Assembly: GCF_011089895.1 (NCBI RefSeq)
Contig: NZ_JAANAT010000001.1
Coordinates: 3,410,001 to 3,474,000 of the forward strand
Direction: 5' to 3'
DNA from: Mucilaginibacter inviolabilis
Lineage (GTDB): Bacteria; Bacteroidota; Bacteroidia; Sphingobacteriales; Sphingobacteriaceae
DNA: 64,000 bases
The notes beneath the pieces are model-generated. The model worked only from the letters and a program-made list of their open reading frames with translations. It searched no databases and was not told where the DNA came from. Every line of letters starts with the position of its first letter. Position 1 is the first letter of the stretch. This document shows, in pieces, positions 1-7,653 of the stretch. Made by a program: the position numbers and the translations under genes.

Positions 1-48
1 AGCGCCTGTTATAGCAAACAGCAACAAAATAAACAGTAGATTTTTCAT
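1..48 (-). CDS. 5' end of a secreted protein gene, cut by the window edge
   Basis: On the minus strand an ATG at 48-46 opens a frame reading MKNLLFILLLFAITGA up to the window edge. Lys-Asn followed by a leucine-rich core is a typical Sec signal peptide. Nothing of the mature protein is visible, so no function can be given. Confidence 0.6.
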   Translation of the reverse strand, partial: MKNLLFILLLFAITGA

Positions 49-252
49 GCACTTTTTCACTGATAAAGTTGGGATCTTCAGGTTTTAACTCCAAAACTAT
101 AGTTTAACGCAAATCTGGCATTACACCACAACCGTTATTTTTATCCCAGCCCCTTATTGATGCACCGGCAACAAAAACTTTTTAAAGTTTTATTTTAACA
201 CTTTTCTGCTCAAAAACAGGGCAAAAACACATCAAAAACTGCTTAAAATTCA

Positions 253-320
253 CTCAAAACCATCGATTTTAACACTTTTTAACAAATTTTAGATGAGTTT
301 TGAGAGGTTTAAAAAGTGTT
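253..320. repeat. two interleaved inverted repeats
   Basis: AACACTTTTTAA at 271-282 has its exact reverse complement at 309-320. CTCAAAAC at 253-260 pairs with GTTTTGAG at 297-304. The two pairings interleave rather than nest, so both could form together only as a pseudoknot. The function is unknown. Confidence 0.5.
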
Positions 321-390
321 AATTTTCTGAATATCAAATAACTACCTGCAAAACAGTTGATTTTTGGGCTTATTTTTCCCTTAACCAAAC

Positions 391-425
391 AGCCCGGTTT
401 CTCTCTTTTTCGGAGAAACCGGGCT
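391..425. terminator. strong 13-bp hairpin
   Basis: AGCCCGGTTTCTC (391-403) pairs perfectly with GAGAAACCGGGCT (413-425) across a 9-nt loop. No clear T-run follows on either strand, so direction is uncertain. It resembles the hairpin at 63615-63651 in design (AGCCCG core, purine-rich loop). Confidence 0.5.
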
Positions 426-576
426 GCTTGTACTAAGATACAAAATCCTGACCGGTAATACAAGAAAAATCAGCATGATTACACGCTTTACCCCTTATAG
501 TTTCTGTCTGTTGGCACATCAAATCTTTTTGGGATGCCGACTATTTTATATGGTTAATTTGTTTAAATTTAGCTAT

Positions 577-951
577 ATGAAAAAAGTAACCGGCATAGGC
601 GGCATCTTCTTTAAATGTAATGATCCGCAGAAAATGAAGGACTGGTATTCTCAAAATCTGGGACTGCCTGTTGAGCAATATGGCACCATGTTTAGATGGA
701 GAGATGCAGATGATCCCGATAAAGAGGGCACTACTGTTTGGAGCCCTTTTGCAAAAGACACTAAATATTTTGAACCTTCGAAAAAGGACTTCATGATCAA
801 TTACCGGGTCGAGAACATCGAAGCGTTGGTAGAGCAGCTAAAAAATGATGGCGTAACCATTATTGATGAAATAGCTACTTATGATTACGGCAAATTTGTT
901 CACATCCTTGATCCCGAAGGAAACAGTATTGAGCTTTGGGAAGATATTTAA
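577..951 (+). CDS. VOC (glyoxalase/bleomycin-resistance) family protein
   Basis: The 124-residue product has one vicinal-oxygen-chelate module. It starts KKVTGIGGIFFKCNDPQKMKD and ends with the typical strand HILDPEGNSIELWE, where the Glu is usually a metal ligand in the family. The frame is open from 475, but the ATG at 577 gives the standard VOC N-terminus, so the upstream 34 codons are discarded. Substrate cannot be read from sequence, and many such single-domain proteins are uncharacterised. The stop codon lies one base before the convergent cupin gene's stop. Confidence 0.85.
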   Translation: MKKVTGIGGIFFKCNDPQKMKDWYSQNLGLPVEQYGTMFRWRDADDPDKEGTTVWSPFAKDTKYFEPSKKDFMINYRVENIEALVEQLKNDGVTIIDEIATYDYGKFVHILDPEGNSIELWEDI

Positions 952-952
952 T

Positions 953-1291
953 TTAGCCCATTATCGTTTCTGTTTGCTGGTGCTCAATAGTAAGGTTTAC
1001 GGATCTTTCCCCTCCGGGACGGGTACGGTGACGCATGTTCTTAGGAATGGTTAACAATTGCCCGGGTTGTAATTCGATAGTCCCGGTCTCCAGGTCGATG
1101 AGCAGGGTGCCTTCCAGTACCAGGAAAGTTTCGTCGGAGTTGGGATGCAGGTGCCAGAAATAAGGTTCGGTCATGATCCCTATCCGCACGATATGATCAT
1201 TCACGCTGCTCAGAATGGTATTAAAATAATCCTGCGGATGTTCTGCCGAGATCACTTTTGTGTCGATAACAGTTGGTTGTAAAAACTCCAT
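953..1291 (-). CDS. small cupin-domain protein
   Basis: The 112-residue single cupin barrel has motif 1 as HLHPNSDETFLVLEG, with two His and a Glu as likely metal ligands. Motif 2 is PGQLLTIPKNMRHRTRP, with the final His as fourth ligand. No signal peptide is present, so it is cytoplasmic. The ATG at 1291 (MEFLQPTV) is preferred over an upstream ATG at 1324 because the extra residues are not cupin-like. Small cupins of this kind may be isomerases, dioxygenases or sensors, and nothing here decides. It is convergent with the VOC gene. Confidence 0.85.
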   Translation of the reverse strand: MEFLQPTVIDTKVISAEHPQDYFNTILSSVNDHIVRIGIMTEPYFWHLHPNSDETFLVLEGTLLIDLETGTIELQPGQLLTIPKNMRHRTRPGGERSVNLTIEHQQTETIMG

Positions 1292-1348
1292 ATGTAATAA
1301 AACAGATTTTATACAAAAATACAATAGTAATCTAACAAGGGACCCATA

Positions 1349-3172
1349 TTATTCATCCTCCTGCGCTTCTTTTTCCCGGCTATCGCTTATCTGTAAATAT
1401 TTGTTTGCCGGGAACCAGGAATCATGCAGCGGGTAAACATGGTACTTTTTGGCTTCAATCTCAAACCAGGTCCGCAATTCTTTTACCTTTTCGGGATATT
1501 TTGCGGCCAGGTTAAAATGCTCATTAAAATCGTGCTGCATATCATATAGTTCCCAGGTATCTTTCAGGTACGATTGCCCCTGGTGATGATAAGCCTCTAC
1601 TTTCCATCCATCCTTATACAAAGCCCTGGAAGCCCCGCTTTCATAGTATTGCAGCGTGTGCCTGTCTTTAGCAGCAGGATCATTCAGCGTATATACAAAA
1701 CTTGTTCCTTCCACAGGTGCCTGTTGGTAACCATTGACCGATGCCGGAACCTTCGCCTTTATAAGCTCCATCACCGTTGGCCATACATCAATCAAGTGTA
1801 CGTATTGATTGCGGATGCCTCCGTTTTCTTTTATAAAACCCGGAGCATACAGGATCATGGGATTGTGCGTTCCCCCTTCCGCATTAGCATCACCTTTCCA
1901 GAGTTTAAAGGGAGCATTGGTGGCTTGTGTCCAGCCCAGGGGTATATCACCCTTAAAATTCTTTCTGCCTATTTGATCTATGTTTTCCAATGCCGCTTTC
2001 ACCCGCTCTTCATGGCTGGCCTTCTCCATTCCTTCGGGCACACCGGGTATGTCGGCGGTATATTTGGTAGCGCCATTATCGCCGATGATGACCATCACCA
2101 CACTGTTTTCCAATTGCCCGATTTGTTTTAAATAATTAATCACCCGGCCTATCTCGTGATCGGTTTGCGATAAAAAGCCGGCATGTGCTTCCATGGCCCG
2201 GGCCATTACCTTTTTTTCATCAGCCGAAAGACTTTCCCAGGGCGCTATTTTTTCATTACGGGGCGGCAGGGTAACGTAGGCAGGTACCACACCCAGGCGT
2301 TTTTGATTGGCCAGCACCAACTCGCGGTATTTATCCCAGCCCATATCAAATTTGCCTTTGTATTTATCTATCCATTGCTTATCCGTTTGTAAGGGCGAAT
2401 GCACCGCACCCGGTGTAAAATACAGGAAAAACGGTTTCTGCGGATTTGCTTTGTGCTGATTGCGAATATAATCAATAGCCCTGTCGGCCAGCATCGTAGT
2501 TAAATGCGTCCCTTTCCCGGTATCTACCCGCGCCCGGGTTATGCCTTCCCAAAGTACCGGGTAGTACTGATCGGTCGCCGATTCCAGGAAACCATAAAAA
2601 CGATCAAAACCGCGCCCCGTAGGCCAGCGATTGAAAGGACCAGCCGCGGTTCTGTCGGCCAATGGGGTTAAGTGCCATTTGCCTACAGCAAAAGTGTTAT
2701 AGCCGTTTTCGCGCAATACTTCGGCTATGGTGGCTTTTTCAAAGGGCATATAGCTATCGTAACCGGCCGCATCAAAAGCGGTTTCGGTAAAATGCCCCAT
2801 GTGTACAGAATGATGATTACGCCCGGTTAAAAGCGCGGCACGCGAAGGCGCACACAAGGCTGTTGTATGGAAATTGGTATATTTTAATCCGTTTTTGGCC
2901 AGGCTGTCAAACACCGGTGTTTCTGCCAACCCCCCAAAACTGCCGGCGGTACTAAAACCCACATCATCCAGCATAATAATCACGATGTTCGGCGCTTTTA
3001 CCGGTGCCTTAGGAAGGTAAGCGGTTTTGAAAAGCTTGGTGGTGGTATCATATTTTACCGGGTCCTGTTGATATTTTTTTTCGGGGCTGTGCTGGCCATA
3101 GCTTAGTAAAGGGCACAGGAGAATTACCACTGCGGTACAAACTAATTTAGGGATGTAGCTTATTGTTCTCAT
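1349..3172 (-). CDS. secreted FGly-dependent arylsulfatase
   Basis: This 607-residue type I sulfatase has a Sec signal peptide (about residues 1-26, ending SYG-Q). The formylglycine signature is CAPSRAALLTGR with the modifiable Cys at 107, and Asp69-Asp70 in MLDDVG are metal ligands. GKWH (Lys165) and GDNG supply further active-site residues. The long insert and GRGFDRFYGF segment resemble AtsA-type arylsulfatases. It would hydrolyse sulfate esters in the periplasm after maturation by a formylglycine-generating enzyme, which is not in this window. The 176-base gap to the next gene's start leaves the promoter unresolved. Substrate is unknown. Confidence 0.93.
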   Translation of the reverse strand: MRTISYIPKLVCTAVVILLCPLLSYGQHSPEKKYQQDPVKYDTTTKLFKTAYLPKAPVKAPNIVIIMLDDVGFSTAGSFGGLAETPVFDSLAKNGLKYTNFHTTALCAPSRAALLTGRNHHSVHMGHFTETAFDAAGYDSYMPFEKATIAEVLRENGYNTFAVGKWHLTPLADRTAAGPFNRWPTGRGFDRFYGFLESATDQYYPVLWEGITRARVDTGKGTHLTTMLADRAIDYIRNQHKANPQKPFFLYFTPGAVHSPLQTDKQWIDKYKGKFDMGWDKYRELVLANQKRLGVVPAYVTLPPRNEKIAPWESLSADEKKVMARAMEAHAGFLSQTDHEIGRVINYLKQIGQLENSVVMVIIGDNGATKYTADIPGVPEGMEKASHEERVKAALENIDQIGRKNFKGDIPLGWTQATNAPFKLWKGDANAEGGTHNPMILYAPGFIKENGGIRNQYVHLIDVWPTVMELIKAKVPASVNGYQQAPVEGTSFVYTLNDPAAKDRHTLQYYESGASRALYKDGWKVEAYHHQGQSYLKDTWELYDMQHDFNEHFNLAAKYPEKVKELRTWFEIEAKKYHVYPLHDSWFPANKYLQISDSREKEAQEDE

Positions 3173-3366
3173 CGGTATTTATGAGTGATACGATGAAAAC
3201 ACCGACCACAGGTTAAAGTGGGTTTACATGGTTTACACTTTTTATGGTTAACATACATTTAACAAATTGAAGGTGAATGTATTATGAAAAAAATCATCAC
3301 AATTCACCAGATTTTATGTAAACCCAGATAAAGATACTAAAACCAACTAAAGGCTAAAAAAGGGAC

Positions 3367-3440
3367 TGTCACCCTGAGCCCCGTCGAAGGGTTAAGCGCA
3401 GAGGCCCGCCCACCATGCTTCGACAGAGCTCAGCATGACA
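3367..3440 (+). repeat. dispersed 73-bp palindromic element, copy 1
   Basis: The element begins TGTCACCCTGAGC, has GTCGAAGG, a central AGCGCAGAGG, then CTTCGACAGAGCTCAGCATGACA-like arms, and ends TGACA. The two ends are imperfect reverse complements, so the transcript folds into a long hairpin. Similar copies lie at 7559-7631 (inverted) and 16650-16722. All three are intergenic. Confidence 0.85.
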
Positions 3441-3522
3441 GCCTTTTAACACGGTCGATAGTTTGCCCTATTCCATTCCCCCTTCCCCAGGGAAGGAATC
3501 GCACTATCCTTCACTTTTTAAT

Positions 3523-3572
3523 ACCGGATGCTGAATGATAAAATCTTCAGCGTTCAACATTCAGCATCCGGT
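3523..3572 (-). terminator. 15-bp perfect hairpin downstream of the CocE-type gene
   Basis: ACCGGATGCTGAATG (3523-3537) is the exact reverse complement of 3558-3572, with a 20-nt loop. It sits 16 bases past the stop of the minus-strand hydrolase gene. No good T-run follows, so it may act as an mRNA-end stabiliser rather than a classic intrinsic terminator. Confidence 0.55.
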
Positions 3573-3588
3573 GTTCGATATTTACATG

Positions 3589-5457
3589 CTATTCCATCAC
3601 CCTTACTTTCAAAAAGCTTGGGCTATCTTTTGAGGTATAAACCCGGTGGGTTGCTTTTTTAAAGTCGGTGTCTTTTGCTTTCATAATGTCCTGGAACTGC
3701 TGGGTATTCCTGTCAATCAGCGGGAACCAGGTGCTTTGTACCTGCACCATTAATCGGTGACCTTTTTTAAAGGTGTGCAGCACATCCTGCAGTTCAAAAT
3801 TAACCGGTGTTACCTGGCCTGGTACAAATGGCTCGGGTTTACTAAAATCATTGCGGTATTTGCCACGGATAGCTTCACTGCGTACCATTTGCTGATAGCC
3901 CGACAGGTAAACATCCTTGCCTGTCCACTTATTATTTCTAGTCGAATCGGGATAAACATCAATCACTTTAACTACCCAATCGGCATCGGTGCCTGTAGTG
4001 GATACTTTTAAATTGGCCCATATATTACCGGCCAATGTCACGTCCTTATCCAGCACATCAGTTGCATAGGTGAGTACATCCGGTCGTTGCGCGGCAAAAC
4101 GCTGGTCGCCGGTCATGTACTCCCGCTTCATATCCATAGTTGTGCTATTGATAAAAGGCACCGGTTTGTTTGGGTCTGATATAAACTCATCAAAGCTGCC
4201 TGCTGTAGCTGCCGGTGCATCAAAAGACAGTTTACCGCCGGGCAGTAGGTACAGTTTCTTTTCAACAGCCTCTTTTGCGGGCCAGGTATTATAGGTTTTC
4301 CATTGATTGGTACCTGTTTCAAATGCAGATACCGGCGCCAGGTTCAGATCGGTACCTTTGAGATAATGACTAAAAAAGGCAAACTCAATCTTTTCGCGAT
4401 AGAATGGCCCGGTTGGCCCACCAAAATCCACATCGCCTAAATGGTCGCCATCACCGCGGGCCCAGCCGCCATGTACCCAGGGACCCATGGTAAAGTAAAT
4501 GGGTGTTTTAGGATTTTCTTTCACCAGTGTTTTATAGGTATTGATAGCGCCGTACAAATCCTCAGCATCGTACCAACCGCCGGTAACCAGTACGGCGGTT
4601 TTAATATCATGCAGGTGGGTCAGCACGTTACGGTCTTTCCAGTGCTGGTCATAGTCGGGATGATCCAGCATCTCGTTCCACAGGCGTATAGTATCTTTAT
4701 AAAACTTATCGTTGGTATTTTTTACCGATCCCATTCTCAGGAAAAAATCATAGCCATCTTCGGTTCCGGTATTAAGCCCAGGCGACCGGCGTTGCGTAGG
4801 TTTATCATCCTGGCGATTGGTAAAAAATGGGTAAAAGCCAAAGTTAGCTACCAGCATAAAGGCGCCGTTATGAAAAGCATCATCGCGATACAGATCGGCC
4901 ATGGGAGCTTGTGGCGATGCAGCAACCAGCGCCGGATGGCGGCTCAGCAATGAGGCCGTAGTATAAAAGCCAGGATATGATATACCCCATACGCCTACTT
5001 TACCATTATTATTGGGCAGGTTTTTCAACAGCCAGTTGATGGTATCATAAGTATCCGTGCCTTCGTCAACATCGTTTTTGGTTTTATGAACCTCTTTTTC
5101 GGGTGTCATTTCTTCAAAAATACCTTCGCTCATCCAGCGGCCGCGAACGTCCTGGTAAACAAAAATAAACCCGTCATGCACAAATAACGACGATGGACCC
5201 AGACCGCCTTTATACACATCTGTTCCATACGGCGCAACGCTGTATGGTGTGCGGTCCATCATGATAGGATACTTTTTCGACTGGTCTTTGGGTACATATA
5301 CCGAGGTAAACAGCTTTTTACCATCGCGCATGGGTATCTGGTATTCGTATTTCTGATAATTAGCCTTGATGTACTCGGCATCAGGCGCCTGGGGTTGAGC
5401 GTAACCGCTGATGGCCGCTATCGTCAGCCATAAACAGATAAATAATGTTTTTTTCAT
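3589..5457 (-). CDS. secreted CocE/NonD family (PepX-type) hydrolase
   Basis: The 622-residue product has a signal peptide (residues 1-20, cleavage after GYA). An S15-type alpha/beta-hydrolase domain follows, with nucleophile Ser160 in GVWGISYPG, likely Asp297 in GGWYDAED and His329 in PWVHGGW. The C-terminal part (about 400-622) is the jelly-roll PepX_C domain, including HRLMVQVQSTWFP. The family covers cocaine esterase, glutaryl-7-ACA acylase, alpha-amino-acid ester hydrolase and X-Pro peptidase, and the specific reaction cannot be read here. Location is periplasmic or secreted. Length and catalytic triad are complete. Confidence 0.92.
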   Translation of the reverse strand: MKKTLFICLWLTIAAISGYAQPQAPDAEYIKANYQKYEYQIPMRDGKKLFTSVYVPKDQSKKYPIMMDRTPYSVAPYGTDVYKGGLGPSSLFVHDGFIFVYQDVRGRWMSEGIFEEMTPEKEVHKTKNDVDEGTDTYDTINWLLKNLPNNNGKVGVWGISYPGFYTTASLLSRHPALVAASPQAPMADLYRDDAFHNGAFMLVANFGFYPFFTNRQDDKPTQRRSPGLNTGTEDGYDFFLRMGSVKNTNDKFYKDTIRLWNEMLDHPDYDQHWKDRNVLTHLHDIKTAVLVTGGWYDAEDLYGAINTYKTLVKENPKTPIYFTMGPWVHGGWARGDGDHLGDVDFGGPTGPFYREKIEFAFFSHYLKGTDLNLAPVSAFETGTNQWKTYNTWPAKEAVEKKLYLLPGGKLSFDAPAATAGSFDEFISDPNKPVPFINSTTMDMKREYMTGDQRFAAQRPDVLTYATDVLDKDVTLAGNIWANLKVSTTGTDADWVVKVIDVYPDSTRNNKWTGKDVYLSGYQQMVRSEAIRGKYRNDFSKPEPFVPGQVTPVNFELQDVLHTFKKGHRLMVQVQSTWFPLIDRNTQQFQDIMKAKDTDFKKATHRVYTSKDSPSFLKVRVME

Positions 5458-5674
5458 TTAATAAGTCAATCAAGCGATAAATGTACCTGAATAAAATATA
5501 AGAGGCAACTGGTGGAGGGTCTTAAGTTTGGAATGAGCAGTAAGGTATTCCTCCCCTGCGGATTCTTTTCAAGAGACGCTTCATCCCCTTGGAGTTTCCT
5601 GAAAGGGACCGGGCTTTCCATTGTTGTAGCCAATAACTCAGGGTCTCTTGCAGCGGACCTTGAGTAGACAACAA

Positions 5675-6045
5675 GTTAACCCACAAAACTTACCAGCCTA
5701 AAATTTCAACAGGAGGCTCCTACGGAGCCAAAAAACATGCTTTTTAGGCCTATAAACACGTGGCCCCGCTGGGGCCGGCAATGCTTTATATGATAACCAG
5801 TTAACTTACAAAACTCCCTGACCTAAAACTTCAACAGGAGGCACCTATGAGGCCAAAAAACGTGTTTTTTAGAACTATAACACGCCCCCCTAGGGCCGAC
5901 AAAGCTTTATACTATAACCAATTAACTTACAAACTCCCCAACATAAAATTTCAACTGGAGGCACCTACGGGGCCAAAAAACGTGCCTTTTAGGCCTATAA
6001 ATACGTGGCCTGGCTGGGGCCGGCAATGCTTTATATGATAATCAG
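5675..6045. repeat. three tandem ~125-bp degenerate repeats
   Basis: Units run about 5675-5799, 5800-5920 and 5921-6045. Each reads RTTAACyyACAAAACT, then TCAAC(A/T)GGAGGC(T/A)CC, a GCCAAAAAACRTG block, a CTATAA stretch, then GGGCCGGCAATGCTTTATA-like sequence. In unit 1, GGCTCC-TAC-GGAGCC (5715-5729) and GGCCCC-GCT-GGGGCC (5762-5776) are perfect small palindromes. These are eroded in unit 2. Unit lengths are about 125, 121 and 125. Confidence 0.85.
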
Positions 6046-6215
6046 TATACCTGGTCTGCCGTTCGGCCTCAGAGAGGTCACCTGTTTATAGATAAAAATT
6101 AAAGAAATTTGGACTCCTGCGGAGTCTCCTAATCGAGAACCTGCTTTCCGGATGCTCCTTAGTTTAGATGGGGTAACTTAAATATTTAGGAGCCTCTGAG
6201 TAAACAACAAACAAA

Positions 6216-6243
6216 AAGCCCTTAGTTTTATGACCAAGGGCTT
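6216..6243 (-). terminator. intrinsic terminator of the LuxR-type gene
   Basis: AAGCCCTT (6216-6223) pairs with AAGGGCTT (6236-6243). Read on the minus strand the hairpin ends GGGCTTTTTGTTTG, giving a T-rich tail. It lies 40 bases after the stop of the minus-strand gene at 6283. Confidence 0.7.
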
Positions 6244-6282
6244 GAAGGGGGGAATAATATGGGGATAATAATAAACTTTTTA

Positions 6283-6507
6283 TTAAAATCCGCTCTCCGT
6301 AAGCAATAACGCGTGTGTTGCGCGCCTTATCAGTTGCATGGAGTTTTTAACCTCCATTTTTTCAAGCATGTGACGCCTGTGTGTCTCCACGGTGTTAATA
6401 CTGATAAATAATTTCCCAGCGATCTGCTTGGAGGAAAATCCTTCTCCAATCAAATCGAGCACTTCCATTTCTCTTTTTGTGAATGTTCTAACTTTTTCTG
6501 TGTACAT
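6283..6507 (-). CDS. single-domain LuxR-type helix-turn-helix protein
   Basis: The 74-residue protein is almost entirely a GerE/LuxR DNA-binding domain. FTKREMEVLDLIGEGFSSKQ begins helices 7-8, and SINTVETHRRHMLEKMEVKN is the recognition region. There is no receiver, PAS or autoinducer domain, and no upstream in-frame extension. Usual NarL-type regulators are about 210 residues, so this is either a genuine stand-alone effector or the C-terminal remnant of a lost response regulator. The ATG start and its own terminator suggest an expressed gene. The 332-base divergent gap contains two palindromes that could be operators. Target genes are unknown. Confidence 0.8.
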   Translation of the reverse strand: MYTEKVRTFTKREMEVLDLIGEGFSSKQIAGKLFISINTVETHRRHMLEKMEVKNSMQLIRRATHALLLTESGF

Positions 6508-6839
6508 ACGATTGTCCGTTTCAGGGAATAAAACGTTCTACCTATGTGCTGTGCTGGGCTGATTAGTATTTGTTGTCTTCCCTCGTTATAAAAAATGTGA
6601 GCTGCAAAATTGCAGTACCGGCAAGAAAAAGCAGACGGGATATTTACGCGATCGGCATCGTGATTTTACGTTGAATACATCGCGTAAAATCCATCAGGGC
6701 TGCGGGGTTTTCACGGATTGTCAGATGCACATTCTTGCGGATGCCGTTGCTATGGAATGAGCATCTGCGAAGACAATTTTAAAAATAGTTTCCCGTTAAT
6801 AATAAGCCCTTTACCAATACCAAACATCAATTTATCACA
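6508..6839. promoter_or_regulatory. divergent intergenic region with two palindromes
   Basis: This region separates the minus-strand LuxR-type gene from the plus-strand DUF6624-like gene and must hold both promoters. CTGCAA-AA-TTGCAG lies at 6602-6615. GATTTTACG at 6662-6670 pairs with CGTAAAATC at 6683-6691. Either could be a binding site for the adjacent HTH protein, but this is only a positional inference. Confidence 0.4.
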
Positions 6840-7523
6840 ATGAAAATAAAACACACCTATCCCGTCCTGATCCTGGTGCTTTTACGGTCGGTATCCATGG
6901 CACAGGTAAATTCTTTTACTATCGACAGCAGTAAATTCAACAAACCGGTAATGCTCATGCTGGATACCATTTATAAGGACGACCAGGGAGGCAGGATCAG
7001 AATGGGTGAAATTTCGAAAAGTAAGGCCAGCGAAACCCGGATCGATTCTGCAAGAAAAGCATTACGGGCCATCGATGCTAAAAATTTAGTTAAAGTAAAG
7101 GGTATCATCAACAAATATGGCTGGCTTGGCCCGCAGGATGTAGGTATGAATAGCAGCCAGGGCTTGTTTTTAGTGATACAGCATGCCGATCTTGCCACGC
7201 AGGAAGAATATCTGCCCATGGTAAGGAAAGCGGTAATGGATGGCAAAACACTCTCGAGCAATTTAGCACTGTTAGAAGACCGTGTTGCCATGCGACAGGG
7301 CAAAAAGCAGATTTACGGCAGTCAGCTATTCAACAACAAAACAACCGGCAAATTATGCTTTTATCCGATAGAAGATCCCGACCATGTGGACGAAAGACGC
7401 AAAGCTGTGGATCTGCAACCTATTGCAGCGTATGCCAAACTATTTAACTTAACCTGGGATATAACAGCCTATAAAAACTCGCTCCCTGAAATTGAAAAGG
7501 CAGCCAAAGAACAGAAATTGTAA
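6840..7523 (+). CDS. secreted DUF6624-like protein of unknown function
   Basis: The 227-residue product has a signal peptide (about 1-21, cleavage after SMA). The conserved block includes INKYGWLGPQDVG, then LVIQHADLATQEEYLPM, ALLEDRVAMRQGKKQIYGSQ and a C-terminal DERRKAVDLQPI segment. From memory this is the DUF6624 pattern (GWP..VG, QHAD, DRV, G..Q.YGTQ), which has no assigned reaction. The conserved His-Ala-Asp and Asp-Arg pairs suggest an active site, but that is inference. It is monocistronic, followed by a dispersed palindrome and a convergent thiD. Confidence 0.75.
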   Translation: MKIKHTYPVLILVLLRSVSMAQVNSFTIDSSKFNKPVMLMLDTIYKDDQGGRIRMGEISKSKASETRIDSARKALRAIDAKNLVKVKGIINKYGWLGPQDVGMNSSQGLFLVIQHADLATQEEYLPMVRKAVMDGKTLSSNLALLEDRVAMRQGKKQIYGSQLFNNKTTGKLCFYPIEDPDHVDERRKAVDLQPIAAYAKLFNLTWDITAYKNSLPEIEKAAKEQKL

Positions 7524-7558
7524 GTTAGTTGTTCCGGCACAATTTTCCTCGAAAGGGG

Positions 7559-7631
7559 TGTCATGCTGAGCCTGTCGAAGTATGGCGGGCAGGCCTCTGC
7601 GCTCTACCCTTCGACGGAGCTCAGGGTGACA
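7559..7631 (-). repeat. dispersed 73-bp palindromic element, copy 2 (inverted)
   Basis: The reverse complement begins TGTCACCCTGAGCTCCGTCG and ends GCTCAGCATGACA, matching copies at 3367 and 16650. It lies between the convergent DUF6624-like gene and thiD, 23 bases from the thiD stop, so it could serve both transcripts as an mRNA-end hairpin. Confidence 0.85.
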
Positions 7632-7653
7632 ACCGCTTTTAAGATATTATATA

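Larger units (their letters stand above)
49..576. other. intergenic region with inverted repeats, no gene seen
   Basis: This AT-rich stretch lies between the divergent clipped gene and the VOC gene. It contains an inverted-repeat cluster (253-320) and a 13-bp hairpin (391-425), both listed separately. The reading frame at 269-463 on the minus strand has no family resemblance and runs through both structures, so it is not called. Confidence 0.6.
3173..3588. other. intergenic region holding palindromic elements
   Basis: No coding frame is supported. The stretch contains a 73-bp dispersed palindrome (3367-3440), a small hairpin with CCTTCCC/GGAAGG arms near 3479-3496, and a 15-bp perfect hairpin just past the hydrolase stop (3523-3572). 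A 14-mer ACACCGACCACAGG at 3199-3212 recurs at 16614-16627, also shortly before a copy of the 73-bp palindrome. Confidence 0.7.
5458..6282. other. 825-base intergenic region dominated by tandem repeats
   Basis: No gene is supported. The core is a three-unit tandem array (5675-6045). The flanks hold unassigned sequence with short hairpins such as GACTCC-TGC-GGAGTC near 6113-6127. The rightmost part has the terminator of the minus-strand LuxR-type gene. Confidence 0.75.

Noticed and set aside
269-463. 64-codon minus-strand reading frame
   Set aside because: It runs through the inverted-repeat cluster and the 13-bp hairpin, has biased composition and no family character.
1574-2131. 185-codon plus-strand frame opposite the sulfatase
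   Set aside because: The sulfatase on the other strand has all family motifs; this frame is its shadow.
4441-4953. 170-codon plus-strand frame opposite the CocE-type hydrolase
   Set aside because: It is antisense to catalytic Ser160 and its surroundings; no protein character of its own.
5847-6038. 63-codon plus-strand frame
   Set aside because: It lies wholly within the tandem repeat array and repeats its own sequence as the array does.
5675-6045. possible CRISPR array
   Set aside because: Units are about 125 bp, similar over their full length, with no short constant repeat alternating with unique spacers, and no cas genes are present.
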